Part shown: positions 1 through 6,404 of the stretch, piece after piece
Layout: every line of letters starts with the position of its first letter
Numbering within the stretch: the first letter of the stretch is position 1
NCBI GenBank assembly: GCA_012962365.1
Contig: DTXR01000687.1
Span: forward strand, 1-6,404
Length of the DNA: 6,404 bases
Origin: Chromatiaceae bacterium
Lineage (GTDB): Bacteria > Pseudomonadota > Gammaproteobacteria > Chromatiales > Chromatiaceae
Reading direction: 5' to 3'
The notes under the pieces: generated by a model
Seen by the model: the letters and a program-made list of their open reading frames with translations, nothing else
Told to the model about the DNA's origin: nothing
Database searches by the model: none
Made by a program: the position numbers and the translations under genes

Positions 1-639
<639 letters not shown>

Positions 640-649
<10 letters not shown>

Positions 650-662
650 GAAGGCATACTCG
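640..662. other. Junction between pilS-like and acnA sequence
   Basis: On the minus strand the reading runs STQVEYAF from the PilS-like side and then AMLGQPVSM from aconitase. Aconitase A normally has GGIEAEA before AMLGQP, so homology starts abruptly at about position 649. Base composition changes at the same place. The frame is preserved, giving a stop-free ORF of 306 codons from 919 to the window edge. The exact breakpoint is uncertain by several bases, because a short shared GCCATGCTG could belong to either side. An assembly chimera is the simplest reading; a real deletion or transfer is possible. Confidence 0.8.
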
Positions 663-919
663 ACCTGTGTGGAGCCGAGATCGAAAAAGCTCAGCATCAG
701 GGAGGCGATAGCCAGCACGAGGTAGGTGAGCACGGTGATGATATGCAGGTCAGGCGCGTTCGTCCCGAGAAAAGAAGGGCCTATCCCGACGCTGCTGAAC
801 ATCAGAAGGCCGATAGCAAGAATTACGCGGTAGGTAAAGTACAGGCGCATCAGCCGTTTGCTTCGCTCCTGCGGCTCCGGCATGATCACCAGGCGGTCTG
901 CCAGACGGTCGGCGCGCAT
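650..919 (-). CDS. pilS: PilS-like sensor histidine kinase, N-terminal fragment
   Basis: PilS is the membrane sensor kinase that, with the regulator PilR, controls type IV pilin expression. The ORF starts [10 protein letters not shown] and contains the conserved [11 protein letters not shown] stretch just before the first membrane helix. Predicted membrane segments are at about residues 30-47 and 60-79. Pseudomonas PilS likewise starts MRAERL and has an RLYHLYR motif, so the match is to the N-terminal sensor region. No later membrane helices, PAS, HisKA or HATPase domain follows, because after about residue 90 the frame becomes aconitase. The start is supported by AAGGA (933-929) nine bases upstream of the ATG, and by a TGATG overlap with the stop of the preceding gene. 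A pilR gene would be expected downstream but is not in view. The alternative is another multi-pass histidine kinase of the same type. Confidence 0.62.
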
Positions 920-1128
920 CAGTTGCTGTCCTTTTGTGCGTGCTCCCTGCAACAATAACTATGTCCGTTTTGTTTGAAGGCTTCGTCTTCCGGAATATGC
1001 AGGTCGCAGTATTCGCAGGAGACCACGTTTTTTATCCCGGGTTTGGGGGCGGAAACGCTACTCCCGCGCAAGGTGCGTACTATCCACCAGATGAGCACTG
1101 CGGCGGCGAGAAGAAAGATAATTTTCAT
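919..1128 (-). CDS. PP0621-type small cysteine-rich membrane protein
   Basis: A 69-residue protein with an N-terminal hydrophobic helix (about residues 3-18, [15 protein letters not shown]), a short basic linker and a C-terminal cysteine/histidine cluster. The cluster is C38-x2-C41-x2-H44, then C59-C60-x2-H63, and looks like a small metal-binding knuckle, probably for zinc, on the cytoplasmic side. The [13 protein letters not shown]...HSYCCREH pattern matches the PP0621 family of uncharacterised proteobacterial proteins. Its function is not known and I do not propose one. It overlaps the PilS-like start (TGATG), which suggests translational coupling and a shared transcript. It is divergent from nadE. 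The start ATG has no strong Shine-Dalgarno sequence upstream, but a later start would remove the membrane helix. Confidence 0.85.
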   Translation of the reverse strand: MKIIFLLAAAVLIWWIVRTLRGSSVSAPKPGIKNVVSCEYCDLHIPEDEAFKQNGHSYCCREHAQKDSN

Positions 1129-1157
1129 GTGGGCAAGGATACTAAAAAATCCCGATT

Positions 1158-1191
1158 CTTTGTGTTACTTTAGCATTCTTTTGGCACAAAG
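1158..1191. repeat. Inverted repeat in the divergent spacer ahead of nadE
   Basis: CTTTGTG (1158-1164) and CACAAAG (1185-1191) form a perfect 7-bp inverted repeat with 20 bases between. In plus-strand RNA it can extend with G-U pairs to 1156-1167 against 1182-1193, which would pair part of the nadE Shine-Dalgarno sequence GGGAG (1191-1195). It could be an operator for the divergent PP0621 and nadE promoters, or a weak translational hairpin. I saw no clear -35/-10 pair in this 77-bp spacer. Chance occurrence is possible. Confidence 0.35.
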
Positions 1192-1205
1192 GGAGATGCG
1201 GAAAG

Positions 1206-2810
1206 ATGCAGGCAAACATTGCGCTGGCCCAGGGTGATTTCCTGGTGGGTGATATAACCGGCAATGTGCAGCAAGTGCTGGATATCGCCAGACGGGCCAG
1301 GGATGAATTGAGTGCTGCTGCTGTGGTGTTCCCCGAGCTGTGCCTGTGCGGGTATCCTCCCGAAGATTTGTTGCTCCGACCGGAGTTTCTTGCCGATGTG
1401 GAACATGGGCTGGCGCATATCCTGCTGCAGGTTTCCGGCATCGATGTGGTGGTTGGTTACCCCCGGCAGCATGAAGGACGGTTGTACAATGCCGCGGGTG
1501 TAGTCCGCGATGGTGAACTGATCGCGGAGTATTTCAAGACGGAACTGCCGAACTACAGTGTGTTCGATGAGAAACGCTACTTTACGCCTGGTGAAGCACC
1601 CTGCGTGGTGGATATCGCCGGCATTCCCATGGGTATTACTGTTTGTGAGGATATCTGGATGCCTGGGCCCGCTGCCAGAACCGCAGCTGCCGGGGCCAAA
1701 ATGCTTCTGAATCTGAATGCTTCCCCTTATCAGGCCGGCAAGGGAAAAGAGCGGGAACAGGTTGTGTCACGGCGGGCCAGGGAAAGCGGGTTGCCCATCG
1801 TGTATGTAAACCTCGTCGGCGGACAGGATGAACTGGTGTTCGATGGCGCATCTTTCGTTGTCGATGCACAGGGAAAGATCTTGCAGCGAAGCAGGTTTTT
1901 TGACCACTCTCTGGATGTTCTGTCATTGTCGGATGCAGGCCAGCCAATGCCTGGTGTGGTCACCCCTTGTCCAGGTGAAGAGGAAATGATCTATCGCGCT
2001 CTGGTGACAGGTGTGCGTGATTATGTGGGCAAGACCGGATTTCAGGGGGTGGTACTGGGATTGTCGGGCGGCATCGATTCCGCCCTGACCCTGGCTGTTG
2101 CAGTGGATGCACTGGGGCCGGAGCAGGTGGAAGTGGTGCTCATGCCATCGCGCTATACGGCAGACATGAGCAACGAGGATGCCCTGGAGCAGGCTCGCCG
2201 TATGGGGGTGAAGCAAAGCATCATACCCATCGAGCCGGCTTTCAGTGCTTTCCTTGACATGCTCGAAGACGAATTCGCCGGTCAGCCCATGGATGTCACC
2301 GAAGAGAACATCCAGGCACGTTGCCGGGGGATTATCCTCATGGCCATCAGCAACAAGAGTGGACGCATGTTGCTTACCACCGGCAACAAGAGTGAATTGT
2401 CCGTGGGCTATGCCACTTTGTACGGTGATATGGCGGGCGGGTTCGCACCGCTCAAGGATGTGTTCAAGACCATGGTGTACAAGCTGTCGCGGTGGCGCAA
2501 CAGGGAACAAGAAGTGATACCCGAACGGGTGATCGTGCGCCCGCCCTCTGCCGAGCTGCGTCCCGATCAGCAGGACACCGATAGCCTGCCGCCCTATGAT
2601 GTGCTGGACGAGATCCTGCGGCGTTATGTGGAGCAGGATCAGGGGGTGACGGAGATAGTGGCAGCAGGTTTCGACAAAGCGTTGGTGCGCCGCATCACAC
2701 GTATGGTGGATATCAATGAATACAAACGACGGCAGGCCCCTCCAGGGGTCAAGGTCACCCGACGTGCATATGGGCGCGACAGGCGTTATCCTATCGTGAA
2801 CGGTTACTGA
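1206..2810 (+). CDS. nadE: Glutamine-dependent NAD+ synthetase
   Basis: NadE makes NAD+ from nicotinic acid adenine dinucleotide, ATP and glutamine in the cytoplasm. The 534-residue protein has both domains of the long, glutamine-using form. The N-terminal nitrilase-fold amidase (about residues 1-250) carries the triad Glu44 (FPELCLCGYPPEDL), Lys111 (YFKTELPNYSVFDEKRYF) and Cys147 (TVCEDIW). The C-terminal synthetase domain (about 260-534) has the ATP pyrophosphatase loop LGLSGGIDSAL (SGGIDS at 287-292), TTGNKSELSVGYATLYGDMAGG (391-412) and the conserved basic tail. Length is typical of the two-domain class; the ammonia-using enzyme is about 275 residues. The start is supported by GGGAG (1191-1195), ten bases before the ATG. 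It is the first gene of a plus-strand pair with glnB. The sequence looks intact and fully functional. Confidence 0.97.
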   Translation: MQANIALAQGDFLVGDITGNVQQVLDIARRARDELSAAAVVFPELCLCGYPPEDLLLRPEFLADVEHGLAHILLQVSGIDVVVGYPRQHEGRLYNAAGVVRDGELIAEYFKTELPNYSVFDEKRYFTPGEAPCVVDIAGIPMGITVCEDIWMPGPAARTAAAGAKMLLNLNASPYQAGKGKEREQVVSRRARESGLPIVYVNLVGGQDELVFDGASFVVDAQGKILQRSRFFDHSLDVLSLSDAGQPMPGVVTPCPGEEEMIYRALVTGVRDYVGKTGFQGVVLGLSGGIDSALTLAVAVDALGPEQVEVVLMPSRYTADMSNEDALEQARRMGVKQSIIPIEPAFSAFLDMLEDEFAGQPMDVTEENIQARCRGIILMAISNKSGRMLLTTGNKSELSVGYATLYGDMAGGFAPLKDVFKTMVYKLSRWRNREQEVIPERVIVRPPSAELRPDQQDTDSLPPYDVLDEILRRYVEQDQGVTEIVAAGFDKALVRRITRMVDINEYKRRQAPPGVKVTRRAYGRDRRYPIVNGY

Positions 2811-3176
<366 letters not shown>

Positions 3177-3183
3177 TGTTTTC

Positions 3184-3202
3184 CGGGATGGAGGCCGTCC
3201 CG
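3184..3202 (+). terminator. Short GC-rich hairpin after glnB
   Basis: CGGGATGG (3184-3191) pairs with CCGTCCCG (3195-3202) across a three-base AGG loop. This gives an 8-bp stem with one G-U pair, seven bases after the glnB stop codon. No T-tract follows (AACTTGTTG), so it is not a classical intrinsic terminator. It may stabilise the 3' end or assist a factor-dependent stop. Confidence 0.35.
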
Positions 3203-3223
3203 AACTTGTTGAAATAGAAAATG

Positions 3224-3329
3224 TTCGGCAACCCCGAGCGCATCCGTGGACAGCGTTGCCGCACCTTGACAGGGAATTACCCTGCCGGTGGCGCGGCGTC
3301 TTGCCACGAATACGCTCGGGGTGGCTGAG
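3224..3329. repeat. Long imperfect hairpin in the convergent glnB spacer
   Basis: ACCCCGAGCG (3231-3240) is a perfect inverted repeat of CGCTCGGGGT (3313-3322). The arms extend inward to 3249/3304 with 17 of 19 positions paired (mismatches at 3241/3312 and 3244/3309). Past one mismatch they also extend outward by six pairs, two of them G-U, to 3224/3329. Inside is a nested stem: CACC (3262-3265) with GGTG (3287-3290), then CAGGG (3270-3274) with CCCTG (3280-3284) around an AATTA loop. On the minus strand the hairpin is followed by a T-rich stretch (CATTTTCTATTTC), so it may end the minus-strand operon. It could instead be a dispersed palindromic element or a structured RNA. I recognise no known family. 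Confidence 0.6.
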
Positions 3330-3351
3330 GACGATATAGATAGTTGCCGGG

Positions 3352-4587
3352 TTAATAGTTTCCCAGAAATTTCTGCCACTGCTCTATGTACAGGGCTTCT
3401 TCTTCCAGTGCCGGAGGAAACACCAGACGCACACCTGAAAACAGATAGCCCGCACCAGGCAAACCGGCATTGCGGATGCTGATGCGGCGCAGGGCAGGCT
3501 GTGTATGGATGCAGCCGCCACGCAAGACAGGGTGTTGATCATCGAACTCACGGCTGCGCATTTCCGGATCGACGGGCGCTTCGTAACCCTTGTACGGGTG
3601 CAGCGGATTGCCGCACCATTCCCACACCCGTCCACCATCCTGCAGGGCGCCGATGCGGGCGGCGGCTTCCCAGTGATATTCGTGAGGCAATACGGCACCG
3701 CTGAAGCCTGGTAGATTTTGTGCTGCCCAGTTGGCATAGGCTTGGGCTTCATACCAGGAAATGCCGCTGACGGGCAGGTCGGGCAGCAGTTCCATGGGGC
3801 CGTTTATTCCCAAAGCGTACCAGTGACCGTTTGCGTCTTTTTGCCAGTGCCAGGGATGGGTCAGGCCATGTTCTTTACGCCAAGATTGTCCCTGTTCACT
3901 CCAGTGCGCGTCATTCGTGTAGCCGCCATCTTCCATGAAGGCCAGCCAGGCAGCATTGTCTGCCGGTTTGTTGCTGATGCGAAAGTTGCGCATCTCGACC
4001 ATTTGCATGGGTTGTTCGTTGTCGAAACTGACGCCTTCCCGTGCGCCGATACGGTAATGGCCCTGAGACACTTCCGTACTGTCCTGGTCAGGCTGTCGTG
4101 GTTTCAGGGGTTCCCTGACCTCGAAATCACCGCCCTGTCTGACCGCACGGGCATGGCGCACGGAGAGAACCTGTTCATAGATGCGACCATGGGTCTGCAC
4201 CAGGTAATCGACCAGCCAGCCGTTTTTCAGCCAGGGATGATCAGGCAACTGGCCAGGGTTGGCCAGCAGTGTCAGGTGATGGTCCTGGACTTCCAGCGCC
4301 CAGTTGAGCAGGTGTTCCCTGGGAGGAAGCTGTTGCTGTAGTTGAGCTGCCTGGGGTAACGAGCCAGAAAAGATGTGCCGTACCCGCTTGCTCAGGTCGT
4401 CATCCCCCAGAACCTTTTCCCGCAGCCAGTACAGCTCCAGGTAGACGCTGCGCCCCAGCAACCAGCCGATACTTGGCAGATCCGGGTGGAACTGCGCATC
4501 GGCGTCTTCAGCTGGCAGGTCCTCCACCAGCTGGGCGAGCAGTTGGTGGATGTTGCTGAGCGCCCCCAGGCTTTGCGGCGCGATCAT
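3352..4587 (-). CDS. EgtB/FGE-like (SUMF1) protein lacking the usual iron ligands
   Basis: A 411-residue protein with the EgtB architecture: an N-terminal DinB-like helical domain (about 10-140) and a C-terminal formylglycine-generating/SUMF1 fold (about 175-392). FGE-type motifs are visible: FDNEQP (188-193), FMEDGGY (217-223), PVSGISWYEAQAYANW (272-287), LPHEYHWEAAAR (300-311), GRVWEWCGN (319-327), VLRGGCIHT (354-362) and FSGVRLVF (383-390). EgtB, OvoA and SenA use non-heme iron to form carbon-sulfur or carbon-selenium bonds on histidine derivatives. Their ligands lie in a WHxxH motif and a later HxxxH. Here the equivalent stretches read WLLGR (42-46) and HGRIY (133-137), so at least two of three ligands appear missing. 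It may be non-catalytic or use another chemistry; I do not assign ergothioneine synthesis. The start overlaps the phoU stop as ATGA, suggesting translational coupling. It is the last gene of the minus-strand run. Confidence 0.82.
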   Translation of the reverse strand: MIAPQSLGALSNIHQLLAQLVEDLPAEDADAQFHPDLPSIGWLLGRSVYLELYWLREKVLGDDDLSKRVRHIFSGSLPQAAQLQQQLPPREHLLNWALEVQDHHLTLLANPGQLPDHPWLKNGWLVDYLVQTHGRIYEQVLSVRHARAVRQGGDFEVREPLKPRQPDQDSTEVSQGHYRIGAREGVSFDNEQPMQMVEMRNFRISNKPADNAAWLAFMEDGGYTNDAHWSEQGQSWRKEHGLTHPWHWQKDANGHWYALGINGPMELLPDLPVSGISWYEAQAYANWAAQNLPGFSGAVLPHEYHWEAAARIGALQDGGRVWEWCGNPLHPYKGYEAPVDPEMRSREFDDQHPVLRGGCIHTQPALRRISIRNAGLPGAGYLFSGVRLVFPPALEEEALYIEQWQKFLGNY

Positions 4588-5243
4588 CCCAATTCGGGTG
4601 TTTCGGCGGTAACCATGAACACTACGCGCTCGGCGATGTTGGTGATACGGTCACCGATACGTTCCAGGTGATAGGCGATCCAAAGCAGATGGGTGGCGTG
4701 CATGCTGGTGTCTGCAGAAGTCATGAGAGTCATCATCAGGCTGGAGCAGGCTTCTTCGTCCAGTTCATCGATCTGCTTGTCGTGATCGGCGACATGGTTC
4801 GCCAGTTTGCTATCCATGTTTTCGTAGGCTTCCATAACCTGCAGCAGCATTGTCTGGCATAAATCCCCCATGGCCGAGATGCGATCCATGGGGCCGGAAA
4901 AGTCGCTGGGATCCATGCCCAGGACGATGTTGGCGATATCCTTGGCATGATCGGAAATACGTTCCAGCTCGGCAGAAATCTGCAGGCTGGCAATGACTTC
5001 GCGAAGATCCCCTGCTTTGGGTTCCAGCGTCGCCAGTATCTGCAGGCATTCCTTCTCGATGATGCGCATCAGATGATTCTGCTGCAGATCCTGGTTGACT
5101 ACGGTCTGTGCCAGTTCTGCGTTCTGGGTTTTCAGTGCTTCCATGGCCTTCTCGACCGACTGGTGGGCCTTGCTGGTCATGGCGAACAGGTTTTGGTGTA
5201 CCTGGGCTTCGGCCCGGGCGAGAAGTCTGTGTGGGGTGGTCAT
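4584..5243 (-). CDS. phoU: PhoU-domain phosphate signalling protein
   Basis: PhoU is a cytoplasmic helical protein that damps the Pho regulon by linking the PstSCAB transporter to the PhoR kinase, and it affects phosphate uptake. At 219 residues it has the usual two PhoU repeats. Each ends in the metal-binding signature: ELERISDHAKDIANI (92-106) and HLERIGDRITNIAERV (192-207). No membrane segment is seen. The start is supported by GGAAGG (5253-5248) four bases upstream of the ATG, and the family reading MTTPHRLLARAE fits. No pst, phoB or phoR gene lies in the window. The nearest partner is the EgtB-like gene, whose ATG overlaps this stop codon. Upstream, 57 bp separate it from the glutaredoxin gene, leaving room for its own promoter. 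Confidence 0.93.
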   Translation of the reverse strand: MTTPHRLLARAEAQVHQNLFAMTSKAHQSVEKAMEALKTQNAELAQTVVNQDLQQNHLMRIIEKECLQILATLEPKAGDLREVIASLQISAELERISDHAKDIANIVLGMDPSDFSGPMDRISAMGDLCQTMLLQVMEAYENMDSKLANHVADHDKQIDELDEEACSSLMMTLMTSADTSMHATHLLWIAYHLERIGDRITNIAERVVFMVTAETPELG

Positions 5244-5274
5244 GCCGCCTTCCGATAAGTTTTTATATCGACTG

Positions 5275-5283
5275 ATTTTATCA
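5275..5283 (-). promoter_or_regulatory. Possible extended -10 promoter for phoU
   Basis: Reading the minus strand, TGATAAAAT (5283-5275) matches an extended -10 element (TGn followed by TAAAAT, five of six against TATAAT). A start near 5268 would leave about 25 bases of leader before the phoU ATG, which includes the GGAAGG ribosome site. I find no good -35 hexamer, and none of the Pho-box pattern. Read-through from the bolA-glutaredoxin genes is equally possible. Confidence 0.3.
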
Positions 5284-5300
5284 TGTTGCGCCGTTGCAGA

Positions 5301-5663
5301 TCAGCCAAACCTTTTCTGCAGGTAGTCGATGATATCGCCGGATTCGTACATCCAGGTCACGTGGCCATCTTCGTTGGCAATACGCAGACAGGGTACCTGC
5401 TGCTTCCCGCCTTCCTGTTCGAGTTCCTGCCGGTAACGGGGGTTGTTCTTTGCGTCCCGCAGTTCGATATTCAGGCCCAGGCGGCGAATGGCGCGGCGAA
5501 CCTTGACGCAAAAGGGGCAGGCTGCATATTGGTATATGGCCATACTGGCCGTTTGTCCGTCCAGTTCGGCCTGTTTCTCAGGGCTGTGAACCGGTTTTTT
5601 CGGCTGGGTGAGCCAGTCGAAAAAGAGGATGATGCGCCCCAGCAGCCAGCGCACAGCGCCCAC
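5301..5663 (-). CDS. Membrane-anchored CPFC glutaredoxin-like protein
   Basis: A glutaredoxin/GST-N-type thioredoxin fold of 120 residues, taken from a GTG start. Features are an N-terminal hydrophobic helix (about residues 3-18, VRWLLGRIILFFDWL), a linker, the redox motif C49-P-F-C52, the cis-proline loop QVPCLRI with Pro91, and ESGDIIDYL (107-115) for glutathione contact. It probably reduces disulfides or glutathione mixed disulfides at the membrane. The dithiol CPFC motif differs from the monothiol CGFS of classical BolA partners. Start choice: a longer ATG reading from 5726 would overlap bolA by 64 bases and add 21 low-complexity residues. The GTG at 5663 overlaps the bolA stop as TAGTG, sits seven bases after a strong GGAGGGG, and gives the helix-first form I would expect for this family. 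Translational coupling to bolA is likely. Confidence 0.9.
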   Translation of the reverse strand: MGAVRWLLGRIILFFDWLTQPKKPVHSPEKQAELDGQTASMAIYQYAACPFCVKVRRAIRRLGLNIELRDAKNNPRYRQELEQEGGKQQVPCLRIANEDGHVTWMYESGDIIDYLQKRFG

Positions 5664-5977
5664 TATTTGGCCCCTCCGCCCAGGCAGGGGGGAGACTGGG
5701 GAGCCTGTCCGCTTTTTTCTTCCCACTCATCCGGTGTCATGGTGTGCAGGGCCAGTGCATGAATACCGTTGGCCAGCTCGTCGGCCAGCGCCGTGTTGAT
5801 CAGGCGGTGGCGCTGAAGCAGGGATTTTCCGTTGAATTTCTCCGACACTGCGATGACCTTGTAGTGGGATTCGTTGTCTTCGGGCACGTTGTGCATGTGG
5901 GTTTCGTTCACCACTTCCAGGTACATGGGCGACAGTGCCTGCCGGAGTTTGGATTCGATTGTCTGTTGTCTGTTCAT
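5663..5977 (-). CDS. bolA: BolA family protein
   Basis: A 104-residue BolA protein of normal length for the canonical group. BolA proteins bind glutaredoxins, often with a shared [2Fe-2S] cluster, and some act as DNA-binding regulators of shape, stress and biofilm. Conserved parts are IESKLRQAL (7-15), LEVVNETHMHNVP (20-32), SHYKVIAVSEKFNGKSLLQRH (37-57, including the helix-turn-helix-like segment), RHRLIN (56-61), GIHALALHT (71-79, with the invariant His73) and the tail PQSPPCLGGG (93-102). The tail, with Cys98, marks the BolA1 type over IbaG or YrbA. The ATG has only a weak upstream ribosome site (GGGGA about 11 bases away). It is followed by the glutaredoxin gene with a one-base overlap. 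The preceding unrecognised gene ends 51 bp upstream on the same strand. Confidence 0.95.
   Translation of the reverse strand: MNRQQTIESKLRQALSPMYLEVVNETHMHNVPEDNESHYKVIAVSEKFNGKSLLQRHRLINTALADELANGIHALALHTMTPDEWEEKSGQAPQSPPCLGGGAK
5671..5677 (-). promoter_or_regulatory. Ribosome binding site deciding the glutaredoxin GTG start
   Basis: GGAGGGG on the minus strand lies inside the last codons of bolA and seven bases ahead of the GTG at 5663. It is the strongest Shine-Dalgarno sequence I noticed on the minus strand, and it is the main argument for the GTG over the upstream ATG at 5726. Confidence 0.75.
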
Positions 5978-6028
5978 GGGCGTATGTTGTCCCCGAACAG
6001 CGGCGTTATCAACGGGTATTTTGTGTGC

Positions 6029-6404
6029 CTATATGCCGTCCCAGAAGGCGGAATCACGGGCCAGGAATTGCTCATGAGGGATGTAATGGGAGCCATCGCA
6101 GGAAAAGTTCAGGCCCACGATGCCGTTGAACAGATTGATGGAACCGGCGCGCAGATAGATGGTGTCATCTGCGAAACGCAGATGGCGGAAGGTCTGCAGA
6201 ATGGGGCGGATGCTCTCCTGGGGGATCTGAGCTTCTTCCGGGTATGGATGGTGCGGGTAGGCCAGACAGATATCCGGGTCGGTGAGTTCGTCGATCTCCA
6301 CCAGCTGGTAACGGTAAGGATCCTGCATGAACCACAGGGTGGCGCGGCTGCTGGAAAAATGGATTTCCATCTGGAAGGCGCCGTGTTCGGTAACCAGTTC
6401 CTCC
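6029..6404 (-). CDS. Hypothetical protein, cut by the window edge
   Basis: A minus-strand ORF runs from the window edge to a TAG at 6031-6029. An ATG at 6370 would give 113 residues, but the frame stays open for 11 more codons (EELVTEHGAFQ) to the edge, so the true start may lie outside. I do not recognise the family. The visible protein is soluble, with no signal peptide or membrane helix. It is rich in aromatic residues (ATLWFMQDPYRYQLVEID near the front), has a proline/histidine stretch (CLAYPHHPYPEEAQIP) and ends SAFWDGI. Two cysteines are present and not arranged as a metal site. It ends 51 bp before bolA on the same strand and may share its transcript. Confidence 0.7.
   Translation of the reverse strand, partial: EELVTEHGAFQMEIHFSSSRATLWFMQDPYRYQLVEIDELTDPDICLAYPHHPYPEEAQIPQESIRPILQTFRHLRFADDTIYLRAGSINLFNGIVGLNFSCDGSHYIPHEQFLARDSAFWDGI

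Noticed and set aside
1182..1200. TGGCAC followed by GATGC ahead of nadE, resembling a sigma-54 promoter
   Set aside because: The GG and GC dinucleotides are 13 bases apart, not 10, and the site is too close to the start codon.
1923..2510. Minus-strand open frame of 195 codons inside nadE
   Set aside because: It is antisense to the conserved NadE synthetase domain and its histidine-rich composition is typical of a shadow frame.
3224..3355. Convergent-spacer palindrome as an integron attC site
   Set aside because: The ends do not carry the RYYYAAC and GTTRRRY core sites, and no integrase or cassette array is present.
3718..4341. Plus-strand open frame of 207 codons inside the EgtB-like gene
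   Set aside because: It is antisense to a well-supported coding region; no ribosome site or recognisable domain.
5244..5300. Pho box upstream of phoU
   Set aside because: No CTGTCAT-type direct repeats are present; only an AT-rich stretch with a possible extended -10.

Overview
This window looks like a stretch of a gammaproteobacterial chromosome of moderate GC, joined at its left end to a much more GC-rich aconitase fragment. The gammaproteobacterial reading rests on a PilS-type sensor kinase N-terminus, a GlnB-type PII protein, a BolA with the canonical C-terminal PPCLGG tail, and a two-domain glutamine-dependent NadE. A sulfur-oxidising or Chromatiales-like host is possible but is only an impression from gene order.

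Layout. Positions 1-649 (minus) encode an internal piece of aconitase A containing the first iron-sulfur cysteine. At about 645-660 the reading frame passes without a stop into the first 90 codons of a PilS-like kinase (650-919, minus). That gene overlaps a small PP0621-type cysteine-rich membrane protein (919-1128, minus). A 77-bp divergent spacer follows, then nadE (1206-2810, plus) and glnB (2838-3176, plus) only 27 bp apart. A 175-bp convergent spacer (3177-3351) holds an 8-bp hairpin and a 106-nt extended imperfect hairpin. The rest is on the minus strand. Read in transcription order it is an unrecognised gene cut by the window edge (6404-6029), bolA (5977-5663), a membrane-anchored CPFC glutaredoxin (5663-5301), phoU (5243-4584) and an EgtB/FGE-like protein (4587-3352).

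How the genes fit together. NadE and the PII sensor GlnB probably share a transcript, which suits a link between nitrogen status and NAD synthesis. BolA and glutaredoxin overlap by one base, in keeping with the known partnership of these families in iron-sulfur and thiol biology. phoU overlaps the EgtB-like gene by ATGA. No pst or phoB genes are visible.

Most notable points: (1) the abrupt acnA/pilS junction with a sharp GC change, most likely an assembly chimera or otherwise a recent rearrangement; (2) an EgtB/SUMF1-family protein in which the expected DinB-domain iron ligands appear as WLLGR and HGRIY in place of WHxxH and HxxxH; (3) the structured convergent spacer; (4) a GTG start for the glutaredoxin that fits much better than the longer ATG reading. 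No mobile elements, tRNA/rRNA genes or CRISPR arrays were seen.
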